Of a DNA stretch of 64,000 nt, positions 32,463 to 43,322 are shown piece by piece. Numbering within the stretch: the first letter of the stretch is position 1; each line of letters opens with the position of its first letter. The stretch comes from Cladorrhinum sp. PSN259 (lineage: Eukaryota; Ascomycota; Sordariomycetes; Sordariales; Podosporaceae). The translations under genes were made by a program, and so were the position numbers. Under the pieces are notes generated by a model that was given only the letters and a program-made list of their open reading frames with translations, did no database searches and was not told where the DNA came from. The DNA lies in assembly GCA_033725935.1 (NCBI GenBank), contig MU867061.1, positions 186,001 through 250,000 of the forward strand, read 5' to 3'.

Positions 32463-32473
32463 GTCGCGTCGCG
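32463..32473 (-). promoter_or_regulatory. MCB/MBF-like site upstream of psf2
   Basis: GTCGCGTCGCG on the plus strand reads CGCGACGCGAC on the psf2 strand, containing GACGCGAC. ACGCG-core elements drive G1/S replication genes in yeasts. It lies about 220 bp before the psf2 start codon. Confidence 0.45.
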
Positions 32474-33149
32474 CTGGAGAATAATTAGCGGGGGGTCCTG
32501 GCGGCCCACAGGGCTGAACTGCTGAAGAAAGCCAAGCTTGTTCGAGTGGGGTTAATGCACAGAAGGACGGGAGCTTGGACCTAGTTAGTTACCCTAACCC
32601 TCCCCCTTTTTCGTCTACCTACTTTACCCCTTTTCGGCCATTGTTTACATGCCCCCACACAGACAGTATGAATGGAGATTCTGTGTCCGCCTGTTTTTTT
32701 AAAGATTAGAATAAATGCTTAGTGATCACTCGTGATGCATGGATTACATGCAAGTACTCACGGATCACGGTGCTTATCCCTCCGATCGGATGAAAAAGTT
32801 ATTTCCTGTTCTCGGATCTTTGCTTTTTGATTTCTTACTCAAGAAGCCAAGCCTCGTATATATAGTTGGTGCATATCGTACGACATGTGCAATGACAAAT
32901 GCAAGAACCTGCGACGACAGACCGCCATCAAAAGCTTTCGGTTCTTCTACTTGGGCCCAAGCTGGGCATCTAATAGATTTCTTGTGAAACCGACAACATC
33001 CTTTTCCATTTAAGCTCCGTGCTTCATTGGCTGATGTATTTTTTATACCTGTTGGTCTGATTAAGCATCATGCAGTGAATAATGATGAGAGGCTCTCCTA
33101 AGCTTTCAGTGTAAGGGTTACAATGTAACCGAAGGGAGCAATCGCGGCA

Positions 33150-33173
33150 AAAAAAAAAAAAAAAAAAAAAAAA
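33150..33173. repeat. poly(A) tract
   Basis: A run of about 23 A between short non-repetitive flanks in the spacer; could be a retrotransposed 3' end or simple repeat. No adjoining target-site duplication was seen. Confidence 0.7.
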
Positions 33174-33773
33174 GTCAGATGAATGTCTGCGTGGATCTTG
33201 TGTATCATCAGCGTATCTGTGTAACAAAAACCCCCCAAACTCCATATAGCCACTTGTCAAGGTAGTACAATGCTTTATCATCCATCGCATGCTGTGTCAT
33301 CCATGTTGTGTAACCCCCAAATCATCCCGGTGAACTCCGCCTCTGTTGTACTACATTGCAATCCAGAGCAGGTGCCACCGTCGGGTACTGCATTCGTGTG
33401 TGACTATGTAAACGGCTCGCCGTCACTCGTCAGCTACAACGATGATCATGAACCGCGCATGAAATGCGGTCTAAGGAGTTACTTCTGCAGACCAGGACAT
33501 CCATCATGCGTAAACAGGAGCTAGGAACGCCTGGGCGTGGGTTAAATAAACATGAAAATAAATCCAGAACGAAGAATAAAGAGTTAACCAGGGATCAAAA
33601 AGAGTAAAGCGGAGATAAATTATTATTTTTAATGTGTTCTTCGTATTAAACGAGGCATGCAGCTAGCATTGATTCAGGTGATTGTGCACAAGTATCTTGT
33701 TACACTGACGTGCCGCACTATTAAGCCGCCACTGTAATCAGCCTGCCCCCCCAACAAGCACCTGGAACACCCC

Positions 33774-35530
33774 CTATCCCACTTGTGCCAAGCGGGGGTC
33801 GATCACACTGTCTCTCTCTGTGCCCATTGTGTCTACCTTGTCGGCAATCGCAATGAGTGCAGCCCGAGTGTCCCAAAATGCATCCTTTCGGGGGTATTGA
33901 CTCATCAGCCCGGCCGCTTGACTTCTTAGTCCCGAGTCTGCACACCTGGTCGCAGCCATGAACAGTGCAAACGTCGGGCCATTATCCATGGTGAATATCT
34001 CATTGCAATCGATGGCGAATGGCTGGTTCGACAAGATGATTTCTGATAGCTGGATGATCTCACTGAACTGTGGCGTGGCTTGCTGGATTGCCTTGGGATC
34101 ATGAAAAGATACAGATTTAACCGAGATCTGAAGAATGGTGAACTGCAACAGCAGCGATACTGCTTGTAGGTACGCCATGGCCGCGCCATCGTGTTTATAT
34201 TTGGGGTTTGAAGAAGCCATAACTGGCCAAAATGCAGTCTTCCACTGTGTTAGAATGCTCAGGTTACGGTGTTGTATGTCCTTAAGGGGGCCTGGAATCT
34301 TGATCAGATCCTCAGGAAACATCGAAGAAAAGGCCAAGATACCATCCGTCAATGCTTGGGTGTATTGAATGCTCTGATGCTGAATCGCGGCCAACCATTT
34401 CCTGGCCTCAAGCAGATCTGAAAAGATGGGCGGAAGTCGGTCAACACTGAAACTGCTGGACAGAATCGGGCAGATTTTTGGCATCGTTCGAGACGGATCA
34501 AAGAATCGTGTGGTCCAGGCGAGATAATTGAAACGCTGAAATCCCTGAATGATTTCATCTTCGATAAAGAAAGAAGAAGACGTGCCGGCCAACTGTTGTT
34601 CCCTGAGTCGTCCGGCAATCATAAGACCGCCATGATTGATGTGCTCTATGGCTGCTTCATAGCTGCCGTGGAGGACTTCGAAGATGGTAAAGACAATGCA
34701 AGCAATGACACCAACGCGCACAGAAGACCGAGCGGTTGATTCATTCAGAAGCCGCACAAGGCGCAAAGCATCGCCGTAGTAAGTAAGGGCAGTGTTGTAA
34801 TGAGAAGTCCCCAGTGGTGGTGTAGAGAGGGGCACTGGGGTATCTGAAAAAAGAGCGTTGACAAGAGCGCCAACGGCCATGACAGCATACCGGATAGCTA
34901 CCTCGTCCTGACTCATCTGCGGTATTGTCTCAGTGAACAGGCGAGATGAAAAAAACCCGCCCTCGAGGTTCTTGGCCATATTCAACCAGTTGTTGACGTA
35001 AACGGATTCAAGCTCGCTTGTCTCGAAAGGGGACTGGGAAAAGTTGTCCTGAATACTTGTATCATTCTGGCTTTCTTGGCTTTCGCTTCCTGATGCAGGC
35101 GTAGAGTCGCCTCTTTCGGATCGTGAAGAGGTTGATGAACGTCGTTGTTTGCCTCCCTTGGGCGATTTTGACTCGGCAGGCTTGTACCCATCACAAAAGC
35201 CTTGCCACTTGAGACATCTCTGACACGCAGGCTTGGCTTCATCGCATTTAACATGTCGCCGCTTGCAGGTTATACAGCCGGATCGCACTTTGGGCACACT
35301 TGCCCGGGTTGCTCTTGGTCGGTGGTCGAGGCTGAAAACGAACGAGTGTCCGGGACCGGGCCTGGGAGTTCTGTGTAAGTGTCGTTAGTAGTTGGCCTCC
35401 AGTCGGACAATTTTATGCACACGCAAGAGTCTAATAACACTAACCTCTCTGGAGATGAATCATCACCGCTTGACGTTGTTGTTCTGGACCTTGGCACATC
35501 CATCCGATTCCATGGTTTAGGGTTCGACAT
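33774..35530 (-). CDS. Zn(II)2Cys6 fungal transcription factor
   Basis: Exons 35530..35445 and 35370..33774 give 560 residues. The long frame alone has no ATG before the zinc cluster; joining exon 1 (MSNPKPWNRMDVPRSRTT…) supplies one, via GTTAGT...CTAACGACACTTACACAG. The cluster is RSGCITCKRRHVKCDEAKPA followed by CQRC and a last Cys (Cys61, 64, 71, 78, 81, 88; spacing 2-6-6-2-6). A Ser-rich linker (KQRRSSTSSRSERGDSTPAS) follows. The rest (VNNWLNMAKNLEGGFFSSRLF, YYGDALRLVRLLNE, VFTIFEVLHGSYEAAIEHINHG) is the helical fungal-specific regulatory region common to this class. It is nuclear; target genes are unknown. No biosynthetic cluster sits beside it. Confidence 0.92.
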
Positions 35531-38500
35531 GATGCCAAGAAGAAGGGGCCAGGTGTAGTCGAGAAGCTTACAAAGAGACTAAATGCTAAACAGTTGTGTC
35601 CAGGAGGGCCGATGAAGTTATGAATGAAATCTGAGTCGGTTCCCGTCTTACATGGCTTGTCGTGGCGGCAGCACGGACATATCAACAGCAACAGGTACGG
35701 TCCAGTACCATGCGGCTAATCGGCATGTCATCAATGGAGTATCTGATATTACATACCGATAGGAGGGATAAAATGTGGGAGCCTAAATTTTGGCGTCCCG
35801 TCGTGAGATCGGGGCGCCACGAGGGGCGCCGCATCGGCTGGGGTGTTGAACGACGAAAGACATTGGTGTGTTTCACGAGACCTTAACCAAGACGCCGAAA
35901 TCTCAAATGACTTGAATCTATCAGAGGCTCAAAGCGGGCAAGTCTCGGGAGGAAACGCATGGCGTCGAGGTGCCAAGCGGAAATGGAGGCCGTATGCTGA
36001 CATGAATGATTACTGATTTACCATTCCAGCATAGCCTGCTGTAACCGTTGCGGGGAGGTAGACTGCAGTATGGGAACTGTCTTTCCAGTCTAGCTGAGCG
36101 GGAAAGCGGTATCAAATCAAAGACAAAAACTTTAAATGCAAATTGCAAGGGTTGAGATCAGCTTGTCAAAAGGTTGGCCATCCAGAAGTTACGCAACAGG
36201 ACCGTCCGGGTGGGGGGCACATGCGGGCACACGGCCGCACTGGGGGCGGTCCCACTTGCCGAAAAATCAACCTTTGTTAACCACCACTGGCACCTTCCAG
36301 GCCTGCCTTTTTGGGATACGTTTGAAGGTTGCCTTTCACCACCGGCACCTTCGTGCCTTCCTAGTACTTACCCAGGAAGGGAACCGAAACTCGAGGATGA
36401 CACAATGATCTCAACACAATGACATCCCCGGCTGACCGCACGCTTTAAGTTCGGCCTCCGCGGCCTCCGCGGCATTCCGTTTCCACCCCCCTTCCCCTTT
36501 CTGTGCAGCATTCTTTTGGTCTTCATTCCATTGTCATTTTGGGCAAACTTCTCCACTTGTTCCCTTGGTGGTCAGCAGCTTGCGTCGCCAAGCCCCGTAA
36601 ATGGGCAAAATTCAATGCACCTTGTTGGCCTTGACCCCAGCTCCTGCAAACAAGTCAAGGGCAAAATTCGTTTCCTCTGGTAAAAACATCCGAGAAATAA
36701 AAAAAGCGGAAACGGAACCCACTCATCAGTCAGCATGCATTATCAGGGGTGAGACTGATGTTCTATATCCCTGCTGCTTTGTCAACTTTCGAGCCCACGT
36801 CTGAGATAGGTAGGTGGCTCCATGGTCCCAATCGTTGACACTCCCAAGGGAAATAGGTTTCTACTTGCAGCACATTATAGTGTGGCTGAACATTAGGTAG
36901 ACCAGAAGTGGTGCGTGGTTTCGCAACGTTTATCAAAAATCAAGGGTAAGGTATAATTACCATCAATTCTCCGGGCCCTGGCATGCCAACCACGGGGATG
37001 CAACTGCCGAAACGGCCAAGGATGATTAGGCAACGACCAAAAGAATAACAGCCTTTCTAGGTTATTTCATTGCGCGTAGCTTTGTTGGACCCCGGAGCCG
37101 CTGCTGGTCAAAAACCTCCTTAAACTTTATCACATCCACTGGCCAATCGGTCTCCGTTCCCACCCTTCCAACCAATGCAAGGTTCTTATGTCTCCTGTTA
37201 AGGCTGAGCCAGGGGATAATTAGAGTATATGGAGTGGTCGCACGCAGGATGCTCACTGCGCTCATGAGATGACCAACGGTACACAAACTAGAATAGCCGC
37301 GGTTAACCTAGAAGAGTGAGTCGTATACTACGAGAAGCGCGCAGGAACTTACATCAGTGTGGTTACACGGAGATCACTGAGAGGATTTGTTAAAAAGTAC
37401 ACTTGAAGTATACAAGTTGCCGGAAGCTCTGCAGCTCCTGGGAGAATGAAAACGTGTTCGGCAACCTGAGTCAAGCGGTCAATATAGGAGGCCGGCAATG
37501 ACTCATCTACCTGTTGCTCATGACACCGTCTGTGATACCCAGCGTACAAATTAGGTAAGACTGATATGGTCTGACGAGAGCATTGCATCAGAGCCCTATG
37601 ACCTTGTCAATTGGCTTTGGAGGTTGACAACCAAGTAGTTTATAATGGGGTTCTTTAGAATCCGCCAGAGCCGTCAGTTGCCCCAGTTGCCAGTGGACCA
37701 GGGGATTGTTGACGTCTGATGTGAGCATAGACAGCTTGCAGGTGGTTCCAGAATGCTGGCGTTTGAACGTCTCCACCGCAGTTGCACACCGAGCATGCAT
37801 AACTGGCCATATTGAACTGTGGCACCCCGTCCGGGTGACCGGTGGGCTTTGTTTCGAGATGCTAGGACGGAGATGCTTGTTCGTGAAGTTTATCTTCCGT
37901 TCTCTCAGTCCGGTTGCGGTTGATATTGGCCGGATAGATCAGGGTCGTCGAAGACACTTGCTGATAGTTTGTCAGATACATCTCGACAGCGCTCCTGGGG
38001 ACAGCACCCCTACCTCAGCTTGCGCCTCAGGAATCATGCATAGTGTCCGGCTTTGTAGGAAGTTCGAACAGGGTACGCCAGGACATCCGAGCCGGGCACG
38101 TCAGTGAACCGAAGACCGAAGCCCACACGCCAACGATACGATGAGTCCAACGACCCGTACAACCCGAACTTGCATTGTTGGTCGCCAAGAACATCGAAGA
38201 GTTTAGAGACATTAACAACACCCACTACGCGACGATGCGGCCCTGACGGAGCATCTCATCTGTACGAGTGAATGCAGTGTAAAAGGTTGAATTCCCCAAT
38301 ACTCGGAGCTAAACTCCAGATCCCTTCTTGCGAATTTGTGATGTTTTTGTGCGTTCATCGAGGCGCTGAAGATCGACGTGGCCAGATATGTCTGCTTCCA
38401 TCATCACAGGGCGCGGACTGATGGCGGATCTATGCCCACCGGAGTACACCTGGCTTCAGCAATGGAGTTGGGGATACTGGCCTCTCTGGCGTGACGGTTT

Positions 38501-39020
38501 CCACCCAACTAGATGAACTTGGTCAAATTGAGCTTGACCTCAGGCCACAGGTCAGGCAGGCATCACTTGGAGATTTTCGGAATGGACAGCTCCAGACCAA
38601 GCAGGGCAATCACACTTCACGGACCCAGCAAAGAGATGGCACCCCAGGAGGGGTTTGCAAATAGACCACATGCAGTTCCCGCGGCATTAGCAAGTTTTTA
38701 GGACTGCTTTTTCCTGCTTCATTTCCGAAAGTTCATGACTTGAAGTTTTAAACCAAGAAATTCTCCGCAAATTCGGTATACTGCGTCGACAGTCCCAGGA
38801 CGACCCTACACCCTACCTTTTTTTATCTTCAATTTTCGTTTTCGTTTCAATCATTCATGTTTCCAGTACATTTTCACGACAATGGGACGGGCATCCAGCT
38901 CTTGTCTGGCCCTCCTGCAAACTCAAAGCACGATGTTTTATTTGATTGTACGAGTATGATGGAAGAAAAGCAAGCCGAGGCTACATGTAGGGGGCGCTCC
39001 ACTGATTGACAGCGGAATCA
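35531..39020. other. Gene-poor stretch with a degraded gene
   Basis: 3.5 kb without an intact gene. Short frames at 35662-36804 have no motifs. The segment 37062-38260 carries broken coding-like pieces on the minus strand, listed separately. 38700-39020 is the 3' flank of the lectin gene. Confidence 0.5.
37060..38260 (-). pseudogene. degraded protein-coding gene of unknown family
   Basis: Several protein-like stretches follow each other on the minus strand but in shifting frames: 38240-38037 (VVNVSKLFDVLGDQQCKFGL, WRVGFGLRFTDVPGSDV), about 37995-37670 in another frame (AVEMYLTNYQQVSSTTLIYP, then a TAG, then YACSVCNCGGDVQ), 37870-37588 in a third (NNPLVHWQLGQLTALAD, EPHYKLLG, PKPIDKV) and 37587-37349 (NLYAGYHRRCHEQQ, SLPASYIDRLTQVAEHVF). 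The last ends at a good donor (GTAAGT at about 37349). The TAG could be a CAG changed by C-to-T. I do not recognise the family. Two plausible frames overlap in part, so some pieces may be chance. Confidence 0.3.
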
Positions 39021-40023
39021 TCAGGCAGGAGGCAAAGCAGAATGCCCGACAACCCAACCACCATTCCAGGCATACTCAGTGAAGGCCGTGTTCTTGGTGC
39101 CATTCTGGATGTAAACCCGAAGGACGTCCAGCGGGATAGCCGCCACGCTGGACGCAGGGATGCAGGGCTGGGAGAAGCCTCCATCGTACCAGTTACCGCT
39201 GCCATCCCATGCCTTCTCCTTGATCAAGTCGCCTGGTGCTCCATAGTACAGACGGATGCCGAGGCTGCTGCCTTCGCCCCACGAGGTGACGCCAAGTGCA
39301 GCCCGAGTCACTTTATTGGCAAAGCGGAGTTGCCCAGTAGACCAACCGCCGTCCCACGCCTTCTCGAAAATGTTGAGGTCTGCATCTTGGGCATAAACGC
39401 TGTGAAGTGGGTTAGAATGGCCTCAAATGTCTTGCAGGAAAAAAGGGGAAACATACCGGATGTGAAGATCCTTGGTTCCCCAAGTTGTCGCGGCGATTTG
39501 GGTACCCGGAAGCGCCTGCCCAAGGTTTGTGCCTTTAGTCCAGCCTTTGCCGTCCCCTGTCGCAATGTCAGCAGTCAGTTTGTAGTCACGGTTGAGCGCA
39601 AGGTTGATACGAACAGCAGTACTCCTGGATGGTATCGTCGGTGTGTTGAGCGTAAACACGGAGAACACTCTCGTGCCGGAGGTAAACTGCGGCAACAGAC
39701 GAGTAAGGGGCGACGGAGAAGTTGGCCTTGGTCAGGTCGCCATTGTACCAGCCCTTTCCGGAATCATAGGCTGCTTCTCCGAGCTTGTTGTCGGCGGTGA
39801 CATAGTAGACGCGGATGTGCTCGAGGCCGAGAGATGTCGCTGCGACAGGAGTGCCTATCTTGCCCGTGGCGATGACGTTGCGCGAGGTGCCGCCGCCCCA
39901 GGATCCTTCGTACTGGACCTCGCGGATGCCGCCGTCGACAGCGGTTTCGTAGATGCGGAGGTGGGAGTCCTTGCGAACTGCTGCTACGCCAGAGCGGACC
40001 TGGATTTCGTTGATGGCTGCCAT
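39021..40023 (-). CDS. fucose-specific lectin family beta-propeller (AAL/FleA type)
   Basis: Exons 40023..39615, 39556..39457 and 39399..39021 give 295 residues; both introns (GTTCGT...ACAG, GTATGT...ACAG) restore propeller blades. Repeated blade motifs are visible: HLRIYETAVDGGIREVQYEG, HIRVYYVTADNKLGEAAYD, VLRVYAQHTDDTIQEYCWDG, LHIRVYAQDADLNIFEKAWD, GIRLYYGAPGDLIKEKAWDG, and LRVYIQNGTKNTAFTEYAWN, making six blades. Each blade has the Arg-(I/V)-Tyr and Glu...Trp/Tyr residues used for fucose in this family. Aleuria AAL and Aspergillus FleA are about 310-315 residues. There is no signal peptide, so it is probably cytoplasmic or released from damaged cells. Proposed family roles are glycan recognition and defence against fungal feeders. 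Confidence 0.92.
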
Positions 40024-40249
40024 AGCGGAGGTGTGTTTTTGTGCTTGGGTTCAGTGCTGCTAAGTTTGTTTGGTCGATGTGTTGCTGGAGAGAAGAGATC
40101 ATTGCTGAGGGAGAAGCTCTGAATTTATAGACTTCTCCATGCCGACTGTTGTACTCGATCCAATCCTAGATTGCTGGGTCATCCATCATGACAGCAATAA
40201 CTTGAACCCATTGTGCCCAATGCTTCCCACCGGTTTCCTCATCAGCATT

Positions 40250-40680
40250 TCCGATCTCGTCATCATTATCTTCACTCCCTTCTCCCATATCCGCTCCCCC
40301 CATTTTTTCTCCTCAAAAGTCTGATTCAGCCAGTCACCAAGTGGATTGACGATAGTACTTTCCGATCTCATCATTATTAACTTCACACCCTTCTCTCATA
40401 TCAGCTCTCTCCATTTCTCCTCAAACGTCTGATTCAGCCAGCCACAAAATAGATTGGTCATACTTTCCGTTTCGTCTGATGCAGCCAGCCATCATAGGTC
40501 TGGCGATACTTTCCTATTAGACTGATTCAGCCAGCCACCAAATGGATTGGCGGTACTTTGCGAGTAGTCCGATGCAACCAGCCATCATATGGATTGGCGA
40601 TTCCTTCCTATCAGACTGATTCAGCCAGCCACCGAATGGACTGGCGATACTTTTCGACTGGTCTGATTGGACTCGTCACA
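40250..40680. repeat. Diverged tandem-repeat field (about 108-bp and 46-bp units)
   Basis: Two 108-bp units start with CCGATCTCRTCATYATTA at about 40250 and 40361. They end in CTGATTCAGCCAGYCAC, which then recurs alone every about 46-48 bp (near 40429, 40476, 40522, 40568, 40614). A TGGATTGGCGATACTTTCC-like core follows each. Many differences are C/T or G/A. Confidence 0.75.
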
Positions 40681-42334
40681 ATAAAGGCGGCCGCATGTCG
40701 CCGGATTAAGGTTATGACATCCCACATGTTCGTGCTAGGACGTTTCGATTGGCTCATTGTTGTTGAGGACGTCAAATAAAGCCGTGCGGATACGCGGTCT
40801 TGGAGGTGTTCCGGGTTATTTCCAAGACCACGTAGCGGGCTGCCTGCATTTTTTTCCCTGTCACATGTGGAACCCGCACCCACATAATGGCGCGACACGC
40901 GGGCCGACACGCGTGCCAAGGAGCCTCCAGAGCTTACCAATATGGTAGGGTCTCCTTTGTGCCCACATCCTGCACGTCAAGGTCCCCGAGAAAAGGTATC
41001 CTGGAGCATTGGTTGGCCAGGAAGGTCCCCGATTAGGACGGTTGCAGTAGGGCCGCTGGTGCCGCTGGTGCCGCCCGCCTATGGACGGGATTCCAGCCGG
41101 ATAGAACGGTAGGAACCAAGGACCTTTGAAGCCGTAACAGAATAGTATTATTTCTGATTTGGACCATCAATTGTTTCAAGCTATATTAAGCCCATTGTCA
41201 CAATTTCGTCTTCGTTAATGATTGTTGGGGTAATCAGCTTCATCTCGCCCTACACAGGGTGATCAATTTGTGTGATGGCCTCAAAGCTGGTAGGGCAGAG
41301 AGACGGGATTTTCGTTGTCATGACAAATTGTATGACCTACAGGTGCTGCAATACGACCTGTATGTAACCTTTTACTATTCGCCTCGCATGCGCTGAAGCA
41401 ATGAGGTGTGTGACACTAAGACGAAGATCGAGGTGCGATGAGGGGAAAGAGATCATGTGGTTGCACTTGTCGGGATGCACAGCATCTCGCGGCTAAAACA
41501 AAATTCGTGTCGCTTGGATGGGGGGAAAGCTGTTGACAGGTGCAGTCTTTGCAAGAGGCATCCAAATCATGAGCTATACGACTGGGTGCAGCGGTACTCG
41601 ACTTGGTTAAGCAACTCTTGGGTTGAAAGCAGCACTTACGAATGATGTTACTTGCGTACCAGTTGTGTAGGAAACTGCCTCGTCTCGATGATATTGTCCA
41701 GAGGACTCAAACAGTCGGGCCTTGTGGGCTTGGGTCAAAGATATCGCCATTAATTTGTGTTGATCAGTTTGACCATCTCCAGCTTGGGCCGCGCCTTCAT
41801 TTTTGAAAAGATGAGAGTTCATTTCCGCCGAGGGCAGTGCCGTGACGTGTACTGCATGGTCTGTGGCAGGGCAGCGATTTCCCCTCTCGTCACTTCTCAG
41901 GTTGTGTGTGCTGCAAGTCCCAAAATTGAATTCAGAGTTTTCATCCCAGCAACCTGTCATTCGCTGATCAGACGAAACGATCACCGAATAGATTGGCATC
42001 TTTTCACAGGCATTTCTCGAGCGCAACATTTGATGGGAAGTCGGCAACGAAATTGAATATCACGCAATCCCTCGGTGGGTGATCGCCGATGCTCCTGAAA
42101 ACCCTTCCTGGATTGACTTTCCACGCGGTGGACATGTTTCTTGTGCCAGCGGTCCTACTAGGAAATTATTAAGGCGGCACAAGAAAACCTGTCCACCGCG
42201 TGCCTTCTCAGGAGGCCTGTCAGGATCCACTTTTTCGAGTCCTGAGTTGATTTCCTGAAAAAGTCCAGATTGGTTCAGAAAAGCCACTTCAAAAGACTGA
42301 TCTTTCCAACCATCCTGAAAATGATCATGAACGT

Positions 42335-42485
42335 ATTACTAAGCTGCCGCCCACCAGGGCTCCATTCCGACGAGGCTGAAAGAGACAAACCAGGGCACAC
42401 CTCCATAGTAAACTGGCTCTCCAATACTCCTCTGTCTACAGTAGAAGTGATTAAATATATTGAGACAACTCTTAAATTCAGCGCT
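42335..42485 (+). repeat. Dispersed repeat, copy 1
   Basis: Roughly 150 bp with about 80 percent identity to 52079-52225 in the same orientation. The shared core is CTCCATTCCGACGAGGCTGA, and flanking words such as CATAGTARAGTGGCTCTYCAA and GTCTACAGWAG also match. Confidence 0.75.
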
Positions 42486-42808
42486 ATTAACATGATTCGT
42501 GTAATCCTAACGGAGCGATAAAGAACCGCCCCTTTTTCCAGTCTCTCTCCTTGCCTACAATACCGTCTCCGTCTCTCTTCATGCACCGAAGTTGCAATAG
42601 AATACTACAGTAGCAAAGTAGATACGTGCCCGGCAACATGTTATCTCAGAGCAGTATTGAGCCTGGAATTAACGTCTTTCCAGTGGCGGAGGTTGGCATA
42701 TTGAGGGTGTTGAGCACTTAGGAGTGAAAGGTTCAAAAATCCAGTAATCTAGCTTGTTTTTTACAAGGCTGGTGGTGGTGCACGATAGCCTGGCTTACTA
42801 AAGTCACG

Positions 42809-43155
42809 CAGGGCTGTCAACAATCCAATCATTCTTGGCAATCTCGCCAAGCAATTCAATTCAATCAAGCCAAATGCCCAATTTTGGAGCCAATTTTTAA
42901 ATCAAAACCCAATTGGCCAGATTGGTGAGATTGTCAGGGATCCCTCTATATTAAGGTTCCCCACCCAGAACCTCCTACAGACTGTAAAGCCTGTCAGGGT
43001 TAGGGTCTAGCGCGGAATAAAGTATAAAACCGGGCCTTAGCAATCTAAACATGCTCGTCAATTCAAATCAATTCAAATCCATAAATTGCCAAGATCTCGG
43101 CAGTGAAGACAATTTTCGGTAAATAATTGACTGAATTGGACTGTTGCCAGCCCTG
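42809..43155. mobile_element. hAT-like MITE with terminal inverted repeats
   Basis: The left end CAGGGCTGTCAACAATCCAA and the right end, read inverted, CAGGGCTGGCAACAGTCCAA match over at least 21 bp with two mismatches. The 347-bp interior has no open frame, contains a CTTGGC...GCCAAG hairpin and AATTCAATTCAA runs. CAGGG-type ends are typical of hAT elements. No 8-bp target-site duplication is visible (left flank AAGTCACG, right flank GTTGAAGG), so the copy is old or the ends are slightly off. Confidence 0.6.
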
Positions 43156-43322
43156 GTTGAAGGGCAGATCGACTATATATTGCTCAGGAAACACCAAAGC
43201 CTGTTGCTCATACAAAGTTGGAAAGTCCTGAGCAGAACAGATGATGAAACATGAGTATAAATAAAAATCCACCTCGTTGCAAAGTCATATGCTTCCAGCA
43301 CTCTGGTTACCCCTTTGTCCCG

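Larger units (their letters stand above)
32244..33773. other. Intergenic: psf2 promoter and downstream spacer of the Zn2Cys6 gene
   Basis: 1.5 kb without a supported gene. Near psf2 there is a (CGT)n repeat (32384-32408) and GTCGCGTCGCG at 32463-32473. A telomere-like TTACCCTAACCC word is at about 32588-32599 and an A23 run at about 33150-33173. Short frames (32739-32987, 33270-33524) have no motif. Confidence 0.55.
40024..43322. other. Repeat-bearing spacer upstream of the lectin, downstream of the HET gene
   Basis: 3.3 kb without an intact gene. It holds the tandem-repeat field (40250-40680), one copy of a dispersed repeat (about 42335-42485) and a hAT-like MITE (42809-43155). Frames at 41607-42047 (minus, 146 codons) and 42060-42287 (minus) have no motifs and are unsupported. 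Confidence 0.55.

Noticed and set aside
32588..32599. Telomere-like TTACCCTAACCC
   Set aside because: Only about two units; such words are common as teloboxes in promoters, so no telomere or chromosome end is implied.
41607..42047. 146-codon minus-strand frame
   Set aside because: No recognisable motif and it lies among repeats; cannot be told from chance.
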